From an uncultured Flavobacteriales bacterium (lineage in GTDB: Bacteria > Bacteroidota > Bacteroidia > Flavobacteriales > Crocinitomicaceae), in the NCBI GenBank assembly GCA_946480085.1, contig CAMLHZ010000009.1, positions 1 to 64,000 on the forward strand: 64,000 nucleotides of DNA. The letters run 5' to 3'. Shown here in pieces: positions 1 through 7,509 of the stretch (position 1 is its first letter; each line of letters begins with the position of its first letter). The position numbers were made by a program, and so were the translations under genes. The notes under the pieces are model-generated. The model was not told the DNA's origin. It did not search any database and worked only from the letters and a program-made list of their open reading frames with translations.

Positions 1-138
1 ACGCCACTTGCTGCTTCTGAAGAGAAGAACATTGCAACTGGAAGTGTTTCACCGTTAAAAGATGCTTCGACAGGCTCAGCATCCAAAAAAAATGAAGAAT
101 CAGAACCTTCTGACGAAAGCTCAGAGGACGGAAAATAA
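1..138 (+). CDS. C-terminal tail of an upstream gene, probably FtsH protease (partial)
   Basis: An open frame enters from the left edge and ends at TAA 136-138, giving the last 45 residues of a protein. They are low-complexity and rich in Ser, Glu, Lys and Asp, ending SSEDGK, with no domain visible. In many Flavobacteriales the gene upstream of cdsA and psd is ftsH or a LUD-domain gene close to it, and FtsH proteins often end in a disordered acidic tail. The FtsH assignment therefore rests on gene order and tail character only. A 23-bp hairpin repeat (61-83) lies inside the reading frame and encodes DASTGSAS. Confidence 0.45.
   Translation, partial: TPLAASEEKNIATGSVSPLKDASTGSASKKNEESEPSDESSEDGK
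61..83. repeat. Interspersed hairpin repeat inside a coding tail
   Basis: GATGCT (61-66) and AGCATC (78-83) form a perfect 6-bp stem around the loop TCGACAGGCTC. On the minus strand the loop reads GAGCCTGTCGA, which begins GAGC and ends CGA like the loops of the hairpins at 21696, 21725 and 60998. The loop resembles a short repeat that I recall as common in Bacteroidota genomes. Confidence 0.6.
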
Positions 139-148
139 TTACGAAGTA

Positions 149-180
149 GATCCCTGTCCCACACATGCGGGATCGGGATC
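149..180. repeat. Intergenic hairpin between ftsH tail and cdsA
   Basis: GATCCC (149-154) pairs with GGGATC (175-180), and TCCC (157-160) with GGGA (169-172), around the loop ACACATGC with a 2x2 internal loop. It has no T-run, so it looks like an interspersed palindrome or mRNA processing structure rather than a classical terminator. Confidence 0.5.
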
Positions 181-214
181 ACTTCATAATATGAAATAGA
201 TTACAAACGACTCT

Positions 215-1114
215 ATGAGAGAATTGATACAAAGGGGTATATTCGGAATAGTATTTTTACTTTTCGTATTTGCCCCTTTTGTTCTTGACGTAAAGAACAA
301 TACAAACATTTTCAATTTAACGCTTTACGTCTTCGTGATGTTGGGCACGTACGAATTGTTCAAGATGGGAAAGGGAACAGCGTTTCCTTCCAACCTGATG
401 TTGCCGGCTTTGCTATTTAATACGGCATTATTCCTACCAATGTTGATTGTGAGTATCAAAGGACTATTCCCTGACTTACCATTGAACTCCATTTTGATGG
501 CTCCTGAAAACGGTGAATTGATCTATAAACTGGTAATTATCGGATCCATCCTTGTTGTCATCAGTATTATCATTTTTACGTCGTTGATCTTTGTAAAAGG
601 ATCTGTTGAAGCGATTTACAAGTTCGTATTTCCTTTAAACGTTCTATACATTGCTATTCCACTAGGATTGTTGTCTGTAGCTTATACACTTAGCCCGAAG
701 GAAATCAAACCGCTTCTTTTCATTGCCTTGCTCCCTATTTACTTGAACGATACCTTCGCTTATATTTCGGGAAGATTGTTTGGAAAACACTTAATGTTTC
801 CGCGCGTTTCACCTAAGAAAACCTGGGAAGGATTTATTGGCGGAATGTTGATTGCCGCAATTACAATGGTTGTATTGCTTTATTTCAATAGAAACGAATT
901 CACAACGAACAAGGATTACTTGCTAATCGCAATTGTGAGCGCTTTGGTTTCTGTTTTAGCAACACTTGGAGATTTCTTCGAAAGTAGATTGAAACGTACA
1001 GCAGGAGTAAAAGATTCAGGTGGAATTTTACCTGGTCATGGTGGAATTCTGGATAGAATTGATGCGATGCTGTTTGCTGCGCCGATTGTGTTTGTGATCT
1101 TGATTCTGGCGTAG
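215..1114 (+). CDS. cdsA: Phosphatidate cytidylyltransferase (CDP-diglyceride synthase)
   Basis: This inner-membrane enzyme makes CDP-diacylglycerol from phosphatidic acid and CTP, the branch point of phospholipid synthesis. The 299-residue protein has many hydrophobic helices spread over its length. The C-terminus carries the family signature at about residues 257-283: S-x-L-K-R, then K-D, then P-G-H-G-G-I-L-D-R-I-D, which holds the metal and nucleotide binding acidic residues. Length is normal for the family. psd follows on the same strand after 207 bp. It supplies a later step of the same pathway, which supports the call. The ATG at 215 is the first in frame after the intergenic hairpin. 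Confidence 0.96.
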   Translation: MRELIQRGIFGIVFLLFVFAPFVLDVKNNTNIFNLTLYVFVMLGTYELFKMGKGTAFPSNLMLPALLFNTALFLPMLIVSIKGLFPDLPLNSILMAPENGELIYKLVIIGSILVVISIIIFTSLIFVKGSVEAIYKFVFPLNVLYIAIPLGLLSVAYTLSPKEIKPLLFIALLPIYLNDTFAYISGRLFGKHLMFPRVSPKKTWEGFIGGMLIAAITMVVLLYFNRNEFTTNKDYLLIAIVSALVSVLATLGDFFESRLKRTAGVKDSGGILPGHGGILDRIDAMLFAAPIVFVILILA

Positions 1115-1134
1115 TGTTGTCAGCTTTCGATACT

Positions 1135-1154
1135 ATTCATGCTCCCGCATGAAT
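1135..1154. repeat. Small intergenic hairpin after cdsA
   Basis: ATTCATG (1135-1141) and CATGAAT (1148-1154) form a perfect 7-bp stem with the loop CTCCCG, 21 bp after the cdsA stop. There is no T-run. Confidence 0.5.
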
Positions 1155-1268
1155 CACTCAATCTGACACTAGAACAGCATAACGATCCACAACTAATAAA
1201 GTCCAGATTCATTTGCTCAAGTGACCTTTCACATTAACAAGTCTTTCTTCTTTCGACTTTCGTCTTCT

Positions 1269-1284
1269 CCCGATAGCTATCGGG
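1269..1284. repeat. Perfect 16-bp palindrome upstream of psd
   Basis: CCCGATAG is followed directly by its reverse complement CTATCGGG. It lies 10 bp upstream of the proposed psd -7 box. A related TCCCGA/TCGGGA stem occurs at 10965-10980, so it may be an interspersed palindrome rather than an operator. Confidence 0.55.
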
Positions 1285-1293
1285 ACTATTTAC

Positions 1294-1301
1294 TATCTTT
1301 A
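1294..1301 (+). promoter_or_regulatory. Candidate -7 box of psd
   Basis: TATCTTTA matches 7 of 8 positions of the Bacteroidota -7 consensus TAnnTTTG and lies 20 bp before the psd ATG. No clear -33 TTG was seen. Confidence 0.4.
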
Positions 1302-1321
1302 CGCCGAATTAATTCGAAAAA

Positions 1322-1987
1322 ATGACATTACACAGAGAAGGAACAGCTACAATTCTGATTGCATTATTGGTTTTGGGAGCAATTGAAGTTGGAAATTGGT
1401 ATTTATTACAAATGACCGGTTGGGCTTGGTTGTTCTGGTTGTTGAGCCTTGGCTGTTTGGTAATGCTCTATTTAGTGGTTCAATTCTTCCGTATCCCGAA
1501 GAGAACATTTACATTCGAACCAAATGATTTGCTTTGTCCGGCTGACGGAAAAGTGGTGGTTATTGAAGAAGTAGAAGAAACTGAATATTTCAAGGATAGA
1601 AGAATTCAGGTTTCTATTTTCATGTCGCCGTTAAATGTGCATGCCAACTACTACCCTACCAGTGGAAAAGTGAAATACGTGAAGTATCACAAAGGATTAT
1701 TTCTGGTGGCATGGCATCCGAAAAGTTCAACAGACAACGAAAGAAGTACAGTAGTTGTAGAACATGCAACCGGACAAGAAGTATTGTTCCGCCAGATTGC
1801 AGGAGCCGTAGCACGTCGCATTTGTTATTATGCAAAAGAAGGAGAACAAGCAGTAACCGGAGGAGAATTCGGTTTCATTAAGTTCGGATCTCGTGTTGAT
1901 ATTTTCTTACCATTAGGAACACAGATTGATGTTAAGATTGGTGACGATGTTCAAGCTAAGTTAACGAAGCTTGGAGTGTTGAAATAA
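1322..1987 (+). CDS. psd: Phosphatidylserine decarboxylase family protein
   Basis: This enzyme converts phosphatidylserine to phosphatidylethanolamine, using a pyruvoyl group formed by self-cleavage. The 221-residue protein is the short form common in Bacteroidota and archaea. It has two N-terminal membrane segments (about residues 10-32 and 35-55), a conserved SPLNVHANYYP region near residue 105, and the processing site F-G-S-R-V-D with the expected cleavage between Gly189 and Ser190. It lies downstream of cdsA in the same orientation. The last 80 bases (1908-1987) recur in diverged form at 2653-2720 beyond an intervening gene, so this locus has been rearranged. Confidence 0.95.
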   Translation: MTLHREGTATILIALLVLGAIEVGNWYLLQMTGWAWLFWLLSLGCLVMLYLVVQFFRIPKRTFTFEPNDLLCPADGKVVVIEEVEETEYFKDRRIQVSIFMSPLNVHANYYPTSGKVKYVKYHKGLFLVAWHPKSSTDNERSTVVVEHATGQEVLFRQIAGAVARRICYYAKEGEQAVTGGEFGFIKFGSRVDIFLPLGTQIDVKIGDDVQAKLTKLGVLK

Positions 1988-2028
1988 AGAAATTATTTCT
2001 GCTTAAAAAGTTTCAGAAAAAGATAAAG

Positions 2029-2064
2029 AATCGCGGTCTATATTGATAGATCGCGATTTTTATT
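2029..2064 (+). terminator. Rho-independent terminator after psd
   Basis: AATCGCGGTCTA (2029-2040) pairs with TAGATCGCGATT (2047-2058), 12 bp with one G-T wobble, around a 6-nt loop. A T-rich tail follows. Confidence 0.85.
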
Positions 2065-2103
2065 TAAATTTAATTCTTAATACCACTTCATAATTTAATC
2101 TAA

Positions 2104-2652
2104 ATGAAAACACTTAAAAACCAGATTATTCTATCCATCTTCATCGCTACTGGGATGAAAGTTTCAGCTCAAGACTATTTTATTGTAAACAACAGTGATA
2201 CTACATTTTGTAGTGAACTGGAGTGCATAGTTGGTGCACAAGGGGATTTAAAAAAAGTCACCTATAAAGATATTGAAGGAGAAGAGGTCAGTATTAAAGG
2301 AAAAGAAAATGTTCAGAACATAACCACAGTCTATTATCATGGAATTACGTCTGATAAAATACCACAGAATCTGAATAAACCCGATGGTTATTCACGTTTT
2401 GAATGGCGAGCAGTAGATGGAAAGATTATTGTCTACCAAGATTCAGGAACAGATGGAGCAAGTAAAAACAGATTTGTTATGCGAACACCAGAAGGAATCT
2501 TATATGATATCAATAGCAAAACAATCGAAGATAACATTAAGCCATATTTACAAGAATGTCCCGAATTTGTAAAACGATTCAAAGGTGAATATTCTAAGAA
2601 AGAAGACGAGTTCATGGAAATGATCAGGCTTTACAATATGGTATGTAAGTAA
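2104..2652 (+). CDS. Secreted protein of unknown function
   Basis: The 182-residue protein begins with a Sec signal peptide, cleaved after about residue 22 (VSA-Q), so it should reach the periplasm or beyond. I recognise no family. The mature part has an early Cys pair (SELEC with the preceding FCS) and two more Cys near the C-terminus, with mostly alternating charged and beta-prone sequence. It sits between the psd terminator and a 68-bp displaced copy of the psd 3' end that starts at the base right after its stop codon. That suggests it arrived as an insertion at psd. Confidence 0.8.
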   Translation: MKTLKNQIILSIFIATGMKVSAQDYFIVNNSDTTFCSELECIVGAQGDLKKVTYKDIEGEEVSIKGKENVQNITTVYYHGITSDKIPQNLNKPDGYSRFEWRAVDGKIIVYQDSGTDGASKNRFVMRTPEGILYDINSKTIEDNIKPYLQECPEFVKRFKGEYSKKEDEFMEMIRLYNMVCK

Positions 2653-2720
2653 TACCATTAGATGTTAAAATTGGTGAAGATGTTAAAGCTAAGTTAACGA
2701 AGCTTGGAGTACTTCAATAA
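2653..2720 (+). pseudogene. Displaced copy of the psd 3' end
   Basis: This 68-bp stretch aligns with psd 1908-1987 with one 12-nt in-frame gap and 7 mismatches. Translated, it keeps the frame and stop codon of psd and ends KLGVLQ-stop against KLGVLK-stop. The differences are synonymous or conservative (D/E, Q/K, K/Q), so the copy diverged as coding sequence before it was cut off. It begins directly after the stop codon of the 182-residue gene. Confidence 0.85.
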
Positions 2721-2767
2721 AGAATGTATATTAGTCCCTGTAATTACACACATTAATTAAAAATATT

Positions 2768-2959
2768 ATGAAAAAGGTATTTGTAGCAGCTACTCTAGCA
2801 CTTTTCGTAGGATCTATGTCTGCGAACGTTTACGCTGCAGCTTCAGGAAATCATACTGTAGTTGTTAAGAAAGACGACGATAAGAAAAAGAAGAAAAAAT
2901 CTACTAAGAAAGGTTGCGAAAGCAAAGGAGGTTCTTGCTGCTCTAAGAAAGCTGCTTAA
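2768..2959 (+). CDS. Small secreted Lys-rich, Cys-containing peptide
   Basis: The 63-residue product has a clear Sec signal peptide ending near residue 24 (VYA-A). A very basic stretch follows (a Lys/Asp run at about 34-48), then the tail GCESKGGSCCSKKAA with three Cys. I know no family with confidence. The layout (export signal, charged linker, short Cys cluster at the C-terminus) fits a metal-binding peptide or the precursor of a modified peptide, but no modifying enzyme gene is adjacent. A strong terminator follows 23 bp after the stop, so it is expressed as a unit of its own or with the upstream secreted gene. Confidence 0.75.
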   Translation: MKKVFVAATLALFVGSMSANVYAAASGNHTVVVKKDDDKKKKKKSTKKGCESKGGSCCSKKAA

Positions 2960-2982
2960 TTCACTTTCTAAAGATATTGAAG

Positions 2983-3015
2983 TCCCGGTTCTTAATTGAG
3001 CTGGGATTTTTTTTT
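2983..3015 (+). terminator. Rho-independent terminator after the 63-residue peptide gene
   Basis: TCCCGGTTC (2983-2991) pairs with GAGCTGGGA (2998-3006) with wobbles around TTAATT, followed by nine T. Confidence 0.85.
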
Positions 3016-3082
3016 GTTAACACTATTCCAATCAACCACGAATACACAAATTTCATGAAGTGATTTAATTCATACATTTTTT

Positions 3083-3090
3083 TATATTTG
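3083..3090 (+). promoter_or_regulatory. -7 box of the Shedu gene
   Basis: TATATTTG is a perfect match to the Bacteroidota -7 consensus TAnnTTTG and lies 30 bp before the ATG at 3121. Confidence 0.6.
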
Positions 3091-3120
3091 GAATAATCAC
3101 TTATTCACGAAGAAATCTAA

Positions 3121-4197
3121 ATGAAAATTAGCGATAAGATATACAGATATCCCTGTATGGGCTCCAGAAACGATGGTTTATGTCGTCTACGAATATTCAA
3201 TAACAAAGCAGGTAAAATTGTGGCTCTAATCACTGAAATAGACGAAAATCCTTCTGCATCAATTACAAACTCTATTGAATCAATTGTTGAATCACTAATA
3301 AAAAACTACGAAGTACCATCTAATACGATTTTCATAGAGCACTATGAAATGGGCGGTGTTTCACGAGAAGTTTTCGAGCTTGTAACATTTGACGGTGAAA
3401 ACAGACCAATATGGGAATCGCTCAAGCGCTCTAAAGTCTCAGAACTGGTGGATTGTAGTATGAAGGAATTCGAAACTCCAACAATGAGTGACCTTAGATT
3501 AGTCAATGATATTGGAAAACTCAGAACGGAGATTAACCCGCTTTTAAATTTACCCAATTCTCATGACATTAAACGGCTTAAAAAGAAATTCGAAATAGAA
3601 GATGGTAAAATTTCAAAACTATCAATTCAAGAATTAATTGATAATGGAGCAAGTGAGCAAGATATTCAGAATCTATTAAAAAAGGATTTATCCATTTTCG
3701 CGGAAGTATATGCTCACCCAACAGAAGATTACATTTGTTTTTCTGAATTTCCTGTAGGTGATGGATATGTTGATTTTGTAGTGCTTTCCGGAATATCTAG
3801 AATGGATGTTATCCTCGTGGAAGTAAAAGGAGCTGAGTTTAATATTTTCAATAAAGGACATTACGATAAATTCAACAGTAAAATAGAAAGTGCTATGCAT
3901 CAGTTGCGGCAAAGAATGCGCTATATTACTGAGAATCGTAATGAGTTTAGAAAGAAGATTCATAAAATAAGAGAAGCTGTTGAAAGTGGTTCTAAGATTT
4001 ACAATGCGTTTATTGGACCATCTGATCACCTGGAAGTTGACTCCAATAAAGACATTAATGTGTATACCGTAGTCATTGGAGGAAGAACCGAAAATGATTT
4101 GAAGGAAAGTAAAAAAAGGCACGACCGTGAAACAGAATCAATTCGTCTAGATGTTGAATCATGGGATTCATGGCTAAGAAAGATAAGGAGAGAATAA
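3121..4197 (+). CDS. sduA: Shedu-type anti-phage nuclease (DUF4263)
   Basis: Shedu is a single-gene anti-phage defence system whose protein carries a PD-(D/E)XK nuclease fold. Here the C-terminal half holds that core. A hydrophobic strand has Asp218 in VDFVV, followed by ILVEVKG with Glu234 and Lys236, and then a helix with Gln261 (HQLRQRM). This is the arrangement of DUF4263. The N-terminal 110 residues form a separate alpha/beta region that probably senses or regulates. The 358-residue length fits the family. It has its own promoter (3083), and its end abuts a small secreted-protein gene. It stands alone among accessory genes next to a disrupted psd locus, typical of a mobile defence gene. 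The family call is strong. Activity against phage is inferred. Confidence 0.85.
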   Translation: MKISDKIYRYPCMGSRNDGLCRLRIFNNKAGKIVALITEIDENPSASITNSIESIVESLIKNYEVPSNTIFIEHYEMGGVSREVFELVTFDGENRPIWESLKRSKVSELVDCSMKEFETPTMSDLRLVNDIGKLRTEINPLLNLPNSHDIKRLKKKFEIEDGKISKLSIQELIDNGASEQDIQNLLKKDLSIFAEVYAHPTEDYICFSEFPVGDGYVDFVVLSGISRMDVILVEVKGAEFNIFNKGHYDKFNSKIESAMHQLRQRMRYITENRNEFRKKIHKIREAVESGSKIYNAFIGPSDHLEVDSNKDINVYTVVIGGRTENDLKESKKRHDRETESIRLDVESWDSWLRKIRRE

Positions 4198-4199
4198 TC

Positions 4200-4559
4200 A
4201 TGAAAAGACAATTCATCTTCCTTTCGTTGCAGTTTTTAGCTTTTTCAACTTTCGCTCAAACCAAACCCTTGCTCAAAGGAGAATTCCGTTACACTTGCGG
4301 AATTTCTTGCTACGAAACATTTATTTTCGATGGTGATCACACCTACCAATATGCAGTTTGGGGTGATACTGTTTTGTGCATTGGAGAATATTCTGTGTCT
4401 AAAAACTCTGTGAAACTAACTCCTGTCAAATTCAATAGCGAACTAAAAAGCATCAATGAATTGAGTCTGAATCAAACGGACGATGGAGTCATTGTTATCT
4501 GCAGAAAAGAAAGGATTTCTTTGTTTAAAAAGCGAAAGATTGTTTATTTGAAGCAATAA
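4200..4559 (+). CDS. Small exported protein of unknown function
   Basis: I place the start at ATG 4200 because the following 18 residues form a Sec signal peptide ending TFA-Q, and AGGAGAG lies about 6 bases upstream. A start at 4161 would overlap the Shedu gene and bury the signal. The 119-residue protein has a Cys pair (YTCGISCYE) early in the mature part and a basic C-terminus (KKRKIVYLKQ). It resembles the small lipocalin-like or META-like secreted proteins common in Bacteroidota, but I cannot name a family. It begins 2 bp after the Shedu stop. Confidence 0.7.
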   Translation: MKRQFIFLSLQFLAFSTFAQTKPLLKGEFRYTCGISCYETFIFDGDHTYQYAVWGDTVLCIGEYSVSKNSVKLTPVKFNSELKSINELSLNQTDDGVIVICRKERISLFKKRKIVYLKQ

Positions 4560-4602
4560 AGTTCACTGTAAAAGTATCGACACAAGTAAATAGAAAAATA
4601 AA

Positions 4603-5136
4603 ATGACGGAAATAAAAATGAGCGTTGATATTGACGATTTGCGATCAATTTACTTTCGTGATAATCAACACAAACTTTTCTTTGGCCAATCCACAAAAAA
4701 ACAATCCACTTTTCTAATCATTGGAGTGATTCTGGTCCCTCCTCTAGCTTTTTACTCCTGGTATATTCAGGAACTTGGACTTTTACTATTTGCGATTATT
4801 TTTTTATTCGCAGTTGTTTATGAATTTTGGAAAGCCGCACGTAACGTAATTCAATGGAGAAAAAGTGTAGAAGAATTCTTGACGAAAGCTGAAAACACAA
4901 AAGATTTACGTTTAAGTTATAACGAAACTTCATTCGTTCACATTCATGACAACGACACCCTGAAACAGGATTGGACGATTATTGAAAAAGCCGTGATAAA
5001 TGAGCGATTAATTTGGCTATTCTCTGATACAAATGTTCTTTTACCAAGAAGCTCTATGAGTGAATTAGAATTCGACCACCTATCAAAACTCATCACAAGC
5101 AAAGTGAAAAATGTTCAGAAAACTTTAAATTTCTAG
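4603..5136 (+). CDS. YcxB-like membrane protein
   Basis: The 177-residue protein has a short N-terminal cytoplasmic part, two adjacent transmembrane helices (about residues 34-54 and 57-75) and a C-terminal soluble domain. That domain has the YcxB pattern: a strand ending in a Trp (QDWTIIEKAV), then a short beta hairpin (RLIWLFSDTNVLLPRSSM) with the conserved Pro, then a helix (ELEFDHLSKLI). YcxB-like domains are found in small membrane proteins of unknown role in many bacteria. The neighbours are unrelated small secreted proteins. Confidence 0.6.
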   Translation: MTEIKMSVDIDDLRSIYFRDNQHKLFFGQSTKKQSTFLIIGVILVPPLAFYSWYIQELGLLLFAIIFLFAVVYEFWKAARNVIQWRKSVEEFLTKAENTKDLRLSYNETSFVHIHDNDTLKQDWTIIEKAVINERLIWLFSDTNVLLPRSSMSELEFDHLSKLITSKVKNVQKTLNF

Positions 5137-5166
5137 CTTCATTAAGAAACATTGTATATTGCTTTT

Positions 5167-6240
5167 ATGAAACTCCGAAATCTTCTTTTCTTCTGTTTAC
5201 CTTTTTTCGTTGCAAGCGGTTGCTCAGGATCTACAAATCCGGGCAAAGGCAAAGATCTTTTCATCGTACGCGGTGACACAGTAACTGAACTCAGCAAAAA
5301 CATCATGGTTGTTTATCAAGACAAAAAGAACAGCTACTGGTTTGGCAGCTGGGAAGAGGGTTTGTACAGTTACAATGGAAAAACGATTCTTCATTACACC
5401 ACAAAACATGGATTACCAAGCAACAGAGTTGAAGAGATCAAAGAAGACAAATCAGGTAATCTCTATTTAAGTACAAGTTCAGGTGTATGTCGATTCGATG
5501 GAAAGCAGTTTACCTCATTGTTGGTAGCCAATTCGACCGAAAGCGAATGGAAATTGAATCCCGACGATCTCTGGTTCAAAAACTGGCAATCGGAAGGTTT
5601 GATTTTTCGTTACGACGGAGAAAAACTACACAGCCTGAAACTTCCACCTGTTCCGGTTGGAGAAGAGCTCAGGGCAAAATATCCAGATCGACCAAATCCT
5701 TACGCCGTTTATACCATTTACAACGACAGCAAAGGAAATGTTTGGTTCGGAACTGCAACATTAGGAGCTTGCAGATTCAACGGCGAGAACTTTCAATGGA
5801 TTGCTGAAGAAGATGTCACAGAACTTCATGATGGACCTTCGAATGGAGTACGCTCAATAATCGAAGATAAAAACGGATACTTCTGGTTCAATTCTGCTTA
5901 TAAGTACAACGTTTATAACCAGAAATCATCTTCAAAAGGATTCTACACAAAAGAAAAGAGTGTCGGAAATCTGGACAAAAAAAGAAATGATAATCTGAAC
6001 GAATATTTATCCATTTCAAAAGACAAGAAGCACAATCTTTGGATTGCCACATATAACGACGGTGTTTATTGCATCAATGGAAAGAAGATTATTCGATATC
6101 CTGTTCAGAACAATGGAAAAGACATCCATACGTTTTACATTTATTCGGATAATTCTGGAAATATCTGGCTGGGAACGCATGAAAATGGTGTTTACAAATT
6201 CAATGGGAAGAAATTCGAAGTTTGGAAAACGTCAAAATGA
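5167..6240 (+). CDS. Lipoprotein with two-component-regulator-type beta-propeller repeats
   Basis: I choose ATG 5167 because it starts a lipoprotein signal peptide (MKLRN, hydrophobic core, lipobox ASGC). The mature part is made of repeats of the kind seen in hybrid two-component sensors of Bacteroidota. Blocks of the type SYWFGSWEEGLYSYNGK, GNLYLSTSSGVCRFDGK, GNVWFGTATLGACRFNG and NIWLGTHENGVYKFNGK recur through its length, each with the W-x-G/A-T core that builds a propeller blade. No kinase or DNA-binding part is present, so this is a stand-alone surface propeller, possibly a ligand-binding lipoprotein. The function is unknown. Confidence 0.8.
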   Translation: MKLRNLLFFCLPFFVASGCSGSTNPGKGKDLFIVRGDTVTELSKNIMVVYQDKKNSYWFGSWEEGLYSYNGKTILHYTTKHGLPSNRVEEIKEDKSGNLYLSTSSGVCRFDGKQFTSLLVANSTESEWKLNPDDLWFKNWQSEGLIFRYDGEKLHSLKLPPVPVGEELRAKYPDRPNPYAVYTIYNDSKGNVWFGTATLGACRFNGENFQWIAEEDVTELHDGPSNGVRSIIEDKNGYFWFNSAYKYNVYNQKSSSKGFYTKEKSVGNLDKKRNDNLNEYLSISKDKKHNLWIATYNDGVYCINGKKIIRYPVQNNGKDIHTFYIYSDNSGNIWLGTHENGVYKFNGKKFEVWKTSK

Positions 6241-6282
6241 ACTTTTGAGTAATTGAATGTATTAGGTAATAAAATATCACTT

Positions 6283-6891
6283 ATGAATAGAAAACCATTC
6301 CTTTTTGTCCTAGTATTACTTCTGTTCTGCAGCTTTCTTAACAAAAGCGATAAAGGAAACAGACGGGCATTTTATGAATGTTCAGAACCTTTGGATATCG
6401 ACTCTACATTTTCTGAGCTTAGACCAAATCAAACTTACTTTTACTTTGATAAAAATCTAAAAGTAAAAGATCTGGATACGAATTCCTTTGTTTGGATGGA
6501 ATCTAATCCTAAAGATTATTTTACAGCATACCTCATCAATACAACCGATTCAATATTCAATGCTAACCGTCAAGACGGCAGCCTGATTATGATTCAGGAA
6601 GCACAAAATGCTGAAGGAGAATGGCAACCAATTGAATATTGGGTTTACAGCGGTTGCGGGAACAGCTATTTTGAACCGTTGAGTCTTGAACCTGGAAAAT
6701 ATGTGATGATTCCAATTAAAGAGTACAACGGAAAAATGAAAACCAAATTCAGATTGAAAATGAAAAAAGATAAAAGTCTTTTTTATTCTGAATCGTTTGA
6801 TGGAACAATAAATCCTAGTCAATTTGAGAAAGAAACCAAAACTGTCAATGGAATTCTATATCACGGACCCGCAAGCTACCTAGACAAGTAA
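6283..6891 (+). CDS. Exported protein of unknown function
   Basis: The start at ATG 6283 gives a signal peptide (MNRKPFLFVLVLLLFCSFL). The Cys in FCS could be a lipobox, so it may be a lipoprotein. The 202-residue product has a Ser/Asp/Phe-rich mature part with a Cys in YSGCGNSY. No family is recognised. The next gene starts 4 bp after its stop, so the two are probably co-transcribed. Confidence 0.7.
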   Translation: MNRKPFLFVLVLLLFCSFLNKSDKGNRRAFYECSEPLDIDSTFSELRPNQTYFYFDKNLKVKDLDTNSFVWMESNPKDYFTAYLINTTDSIFNANRQDGSLIMIQEAQNAEGEWQPIEYWVYSGCGNSYFEPLSLEPGKYVMIPIKEYNGKMKTKFRLKMKKDKSLFYSESFDGTINPSQFEKETKTVNGILYHGPASYLDK

Positions 6892-6895
6892 TACC

Positions 6896-7402
6896 ATGAA
6901 CAAAATAGAAGGAATACTGGATAAAAGCGATTATGAAGACTATTGGGATTTCATTAACTATCACATTGACGGTTATTGGTTGGACGAAAAGTTGGATGAG
7001 CTCTATCCTGAGCAAAGTTACAAAGGACTCATTCCAACCCTCGTGTATTGGATGGATCGAAACGATGAAAAGGAAGTGGTCTGGAAACGAATATTACCGG
7101 ATGAGAATGAAACTTCCGTTTGTCCGATTTTGATGTGTCCGGACGACAATGATTTTTCGTGCACATTGATTGTAGCTGAAATTAGAAATTGTGGCGATAT
7201 CATTCAATGGAAGCAACTTGGATCAGACAAAACCAGCGAATGGGAAGCGGAGAAAGTGGGTTCAACGGTAGAATGGTTCGATCAAATTCAGGAATTGAAT
7301 TTTTCAAAAGAAGATTATTTAGCTATGCTGGAAATTTTCAAACAGCGACTTTTGTTCGACAAAGAACGGATTGATCAACTGCTAAAAGATCGCAACAAAT
7401 AA
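6896..7402 (+). CDS. Cytoplasmic protein of unknown function
   Basis: The 168-residue acidic protein has no signal peptide and no membrane segment. It is rich in Trp and Asp/Glu (YEDYWDFINYHIDGYWLDE at the N-terminus) and contains a Cys-containing strand pair (ETSVCPILMCPDD, FSCTLIVAEI). The composition recalls SUKH or immunity-type proteins, but I see no decisive motif. It lies 4 bp after the preceding secreted-protein gene, and no toxin gene is visible nearby. Confidence 0.65.
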   Translation: MNKIEGILDKSDYEDYWDFINYHIDGYWLDEKLDELYPEQSYKGLIPTLVYWMDRNDEKEVVWKRILPDENETSVCPILMCPDDNDFSCTLIVAEIRNCGDIIQWKQLGSDKTSEWEAEKVGSTVEWFDQIQELNFSKEDYLAMLEIFKQRLLFDKERIDQLLKDRNK

Positions 7403-7476
7403 AAACACTCAATCCAAATCTTCAAGCCTTAAAACCTCTTGTGACTTGTGTTGAATTCGAAAAAAGAAAATTATCC

Positions 7477-7484
7477 TACTTTTA
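7477..7484 (+). promoter_or_regulatory. Candidate -7 box of the FAD oxidase gene
   Basis: TACTTTTA matches 7 of 8 of TAnnTTTG and lies 25 bp before ATG 7510. Its position inside the longer possible reading frame (from 7441) argues for the 7510 start. Confidence 0.35.
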
Positions 7485-7509
7485 CCCTTCTTCATTACCA
7501 CACATAAAC

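Noticed and set aside
149..180. Hairpin at 149-180 as a terminator for ftsH
   Set aside because: There is no T-run and the stem has an internal loop. It is listed as an intergenic hairpin instead.
2768..2959. Direct link of the Lys-rich Cys peptide to the MNIO enzyme
   Set aside because: There is no MNIO gene next to it, and its C-terminus lacks the CGMG ending of the peptides beside the enzyme. It is kept only as a low-score observation.
4161..4199. Longer start for the 119-residue gene at 4161
   Set aside because: It would overlap the Shedu coding end and put 13 charged residues ahead of a clear signal peptide. ATG 4200 with AGGAGAG upstream is better.
7441..7509. Longer start for the FAD oxidase at 7441
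   Set aside because: The first codon there is a GTG, a candidate -7 box lies within the extension, and ATG 7510 begins a good signal peptide.
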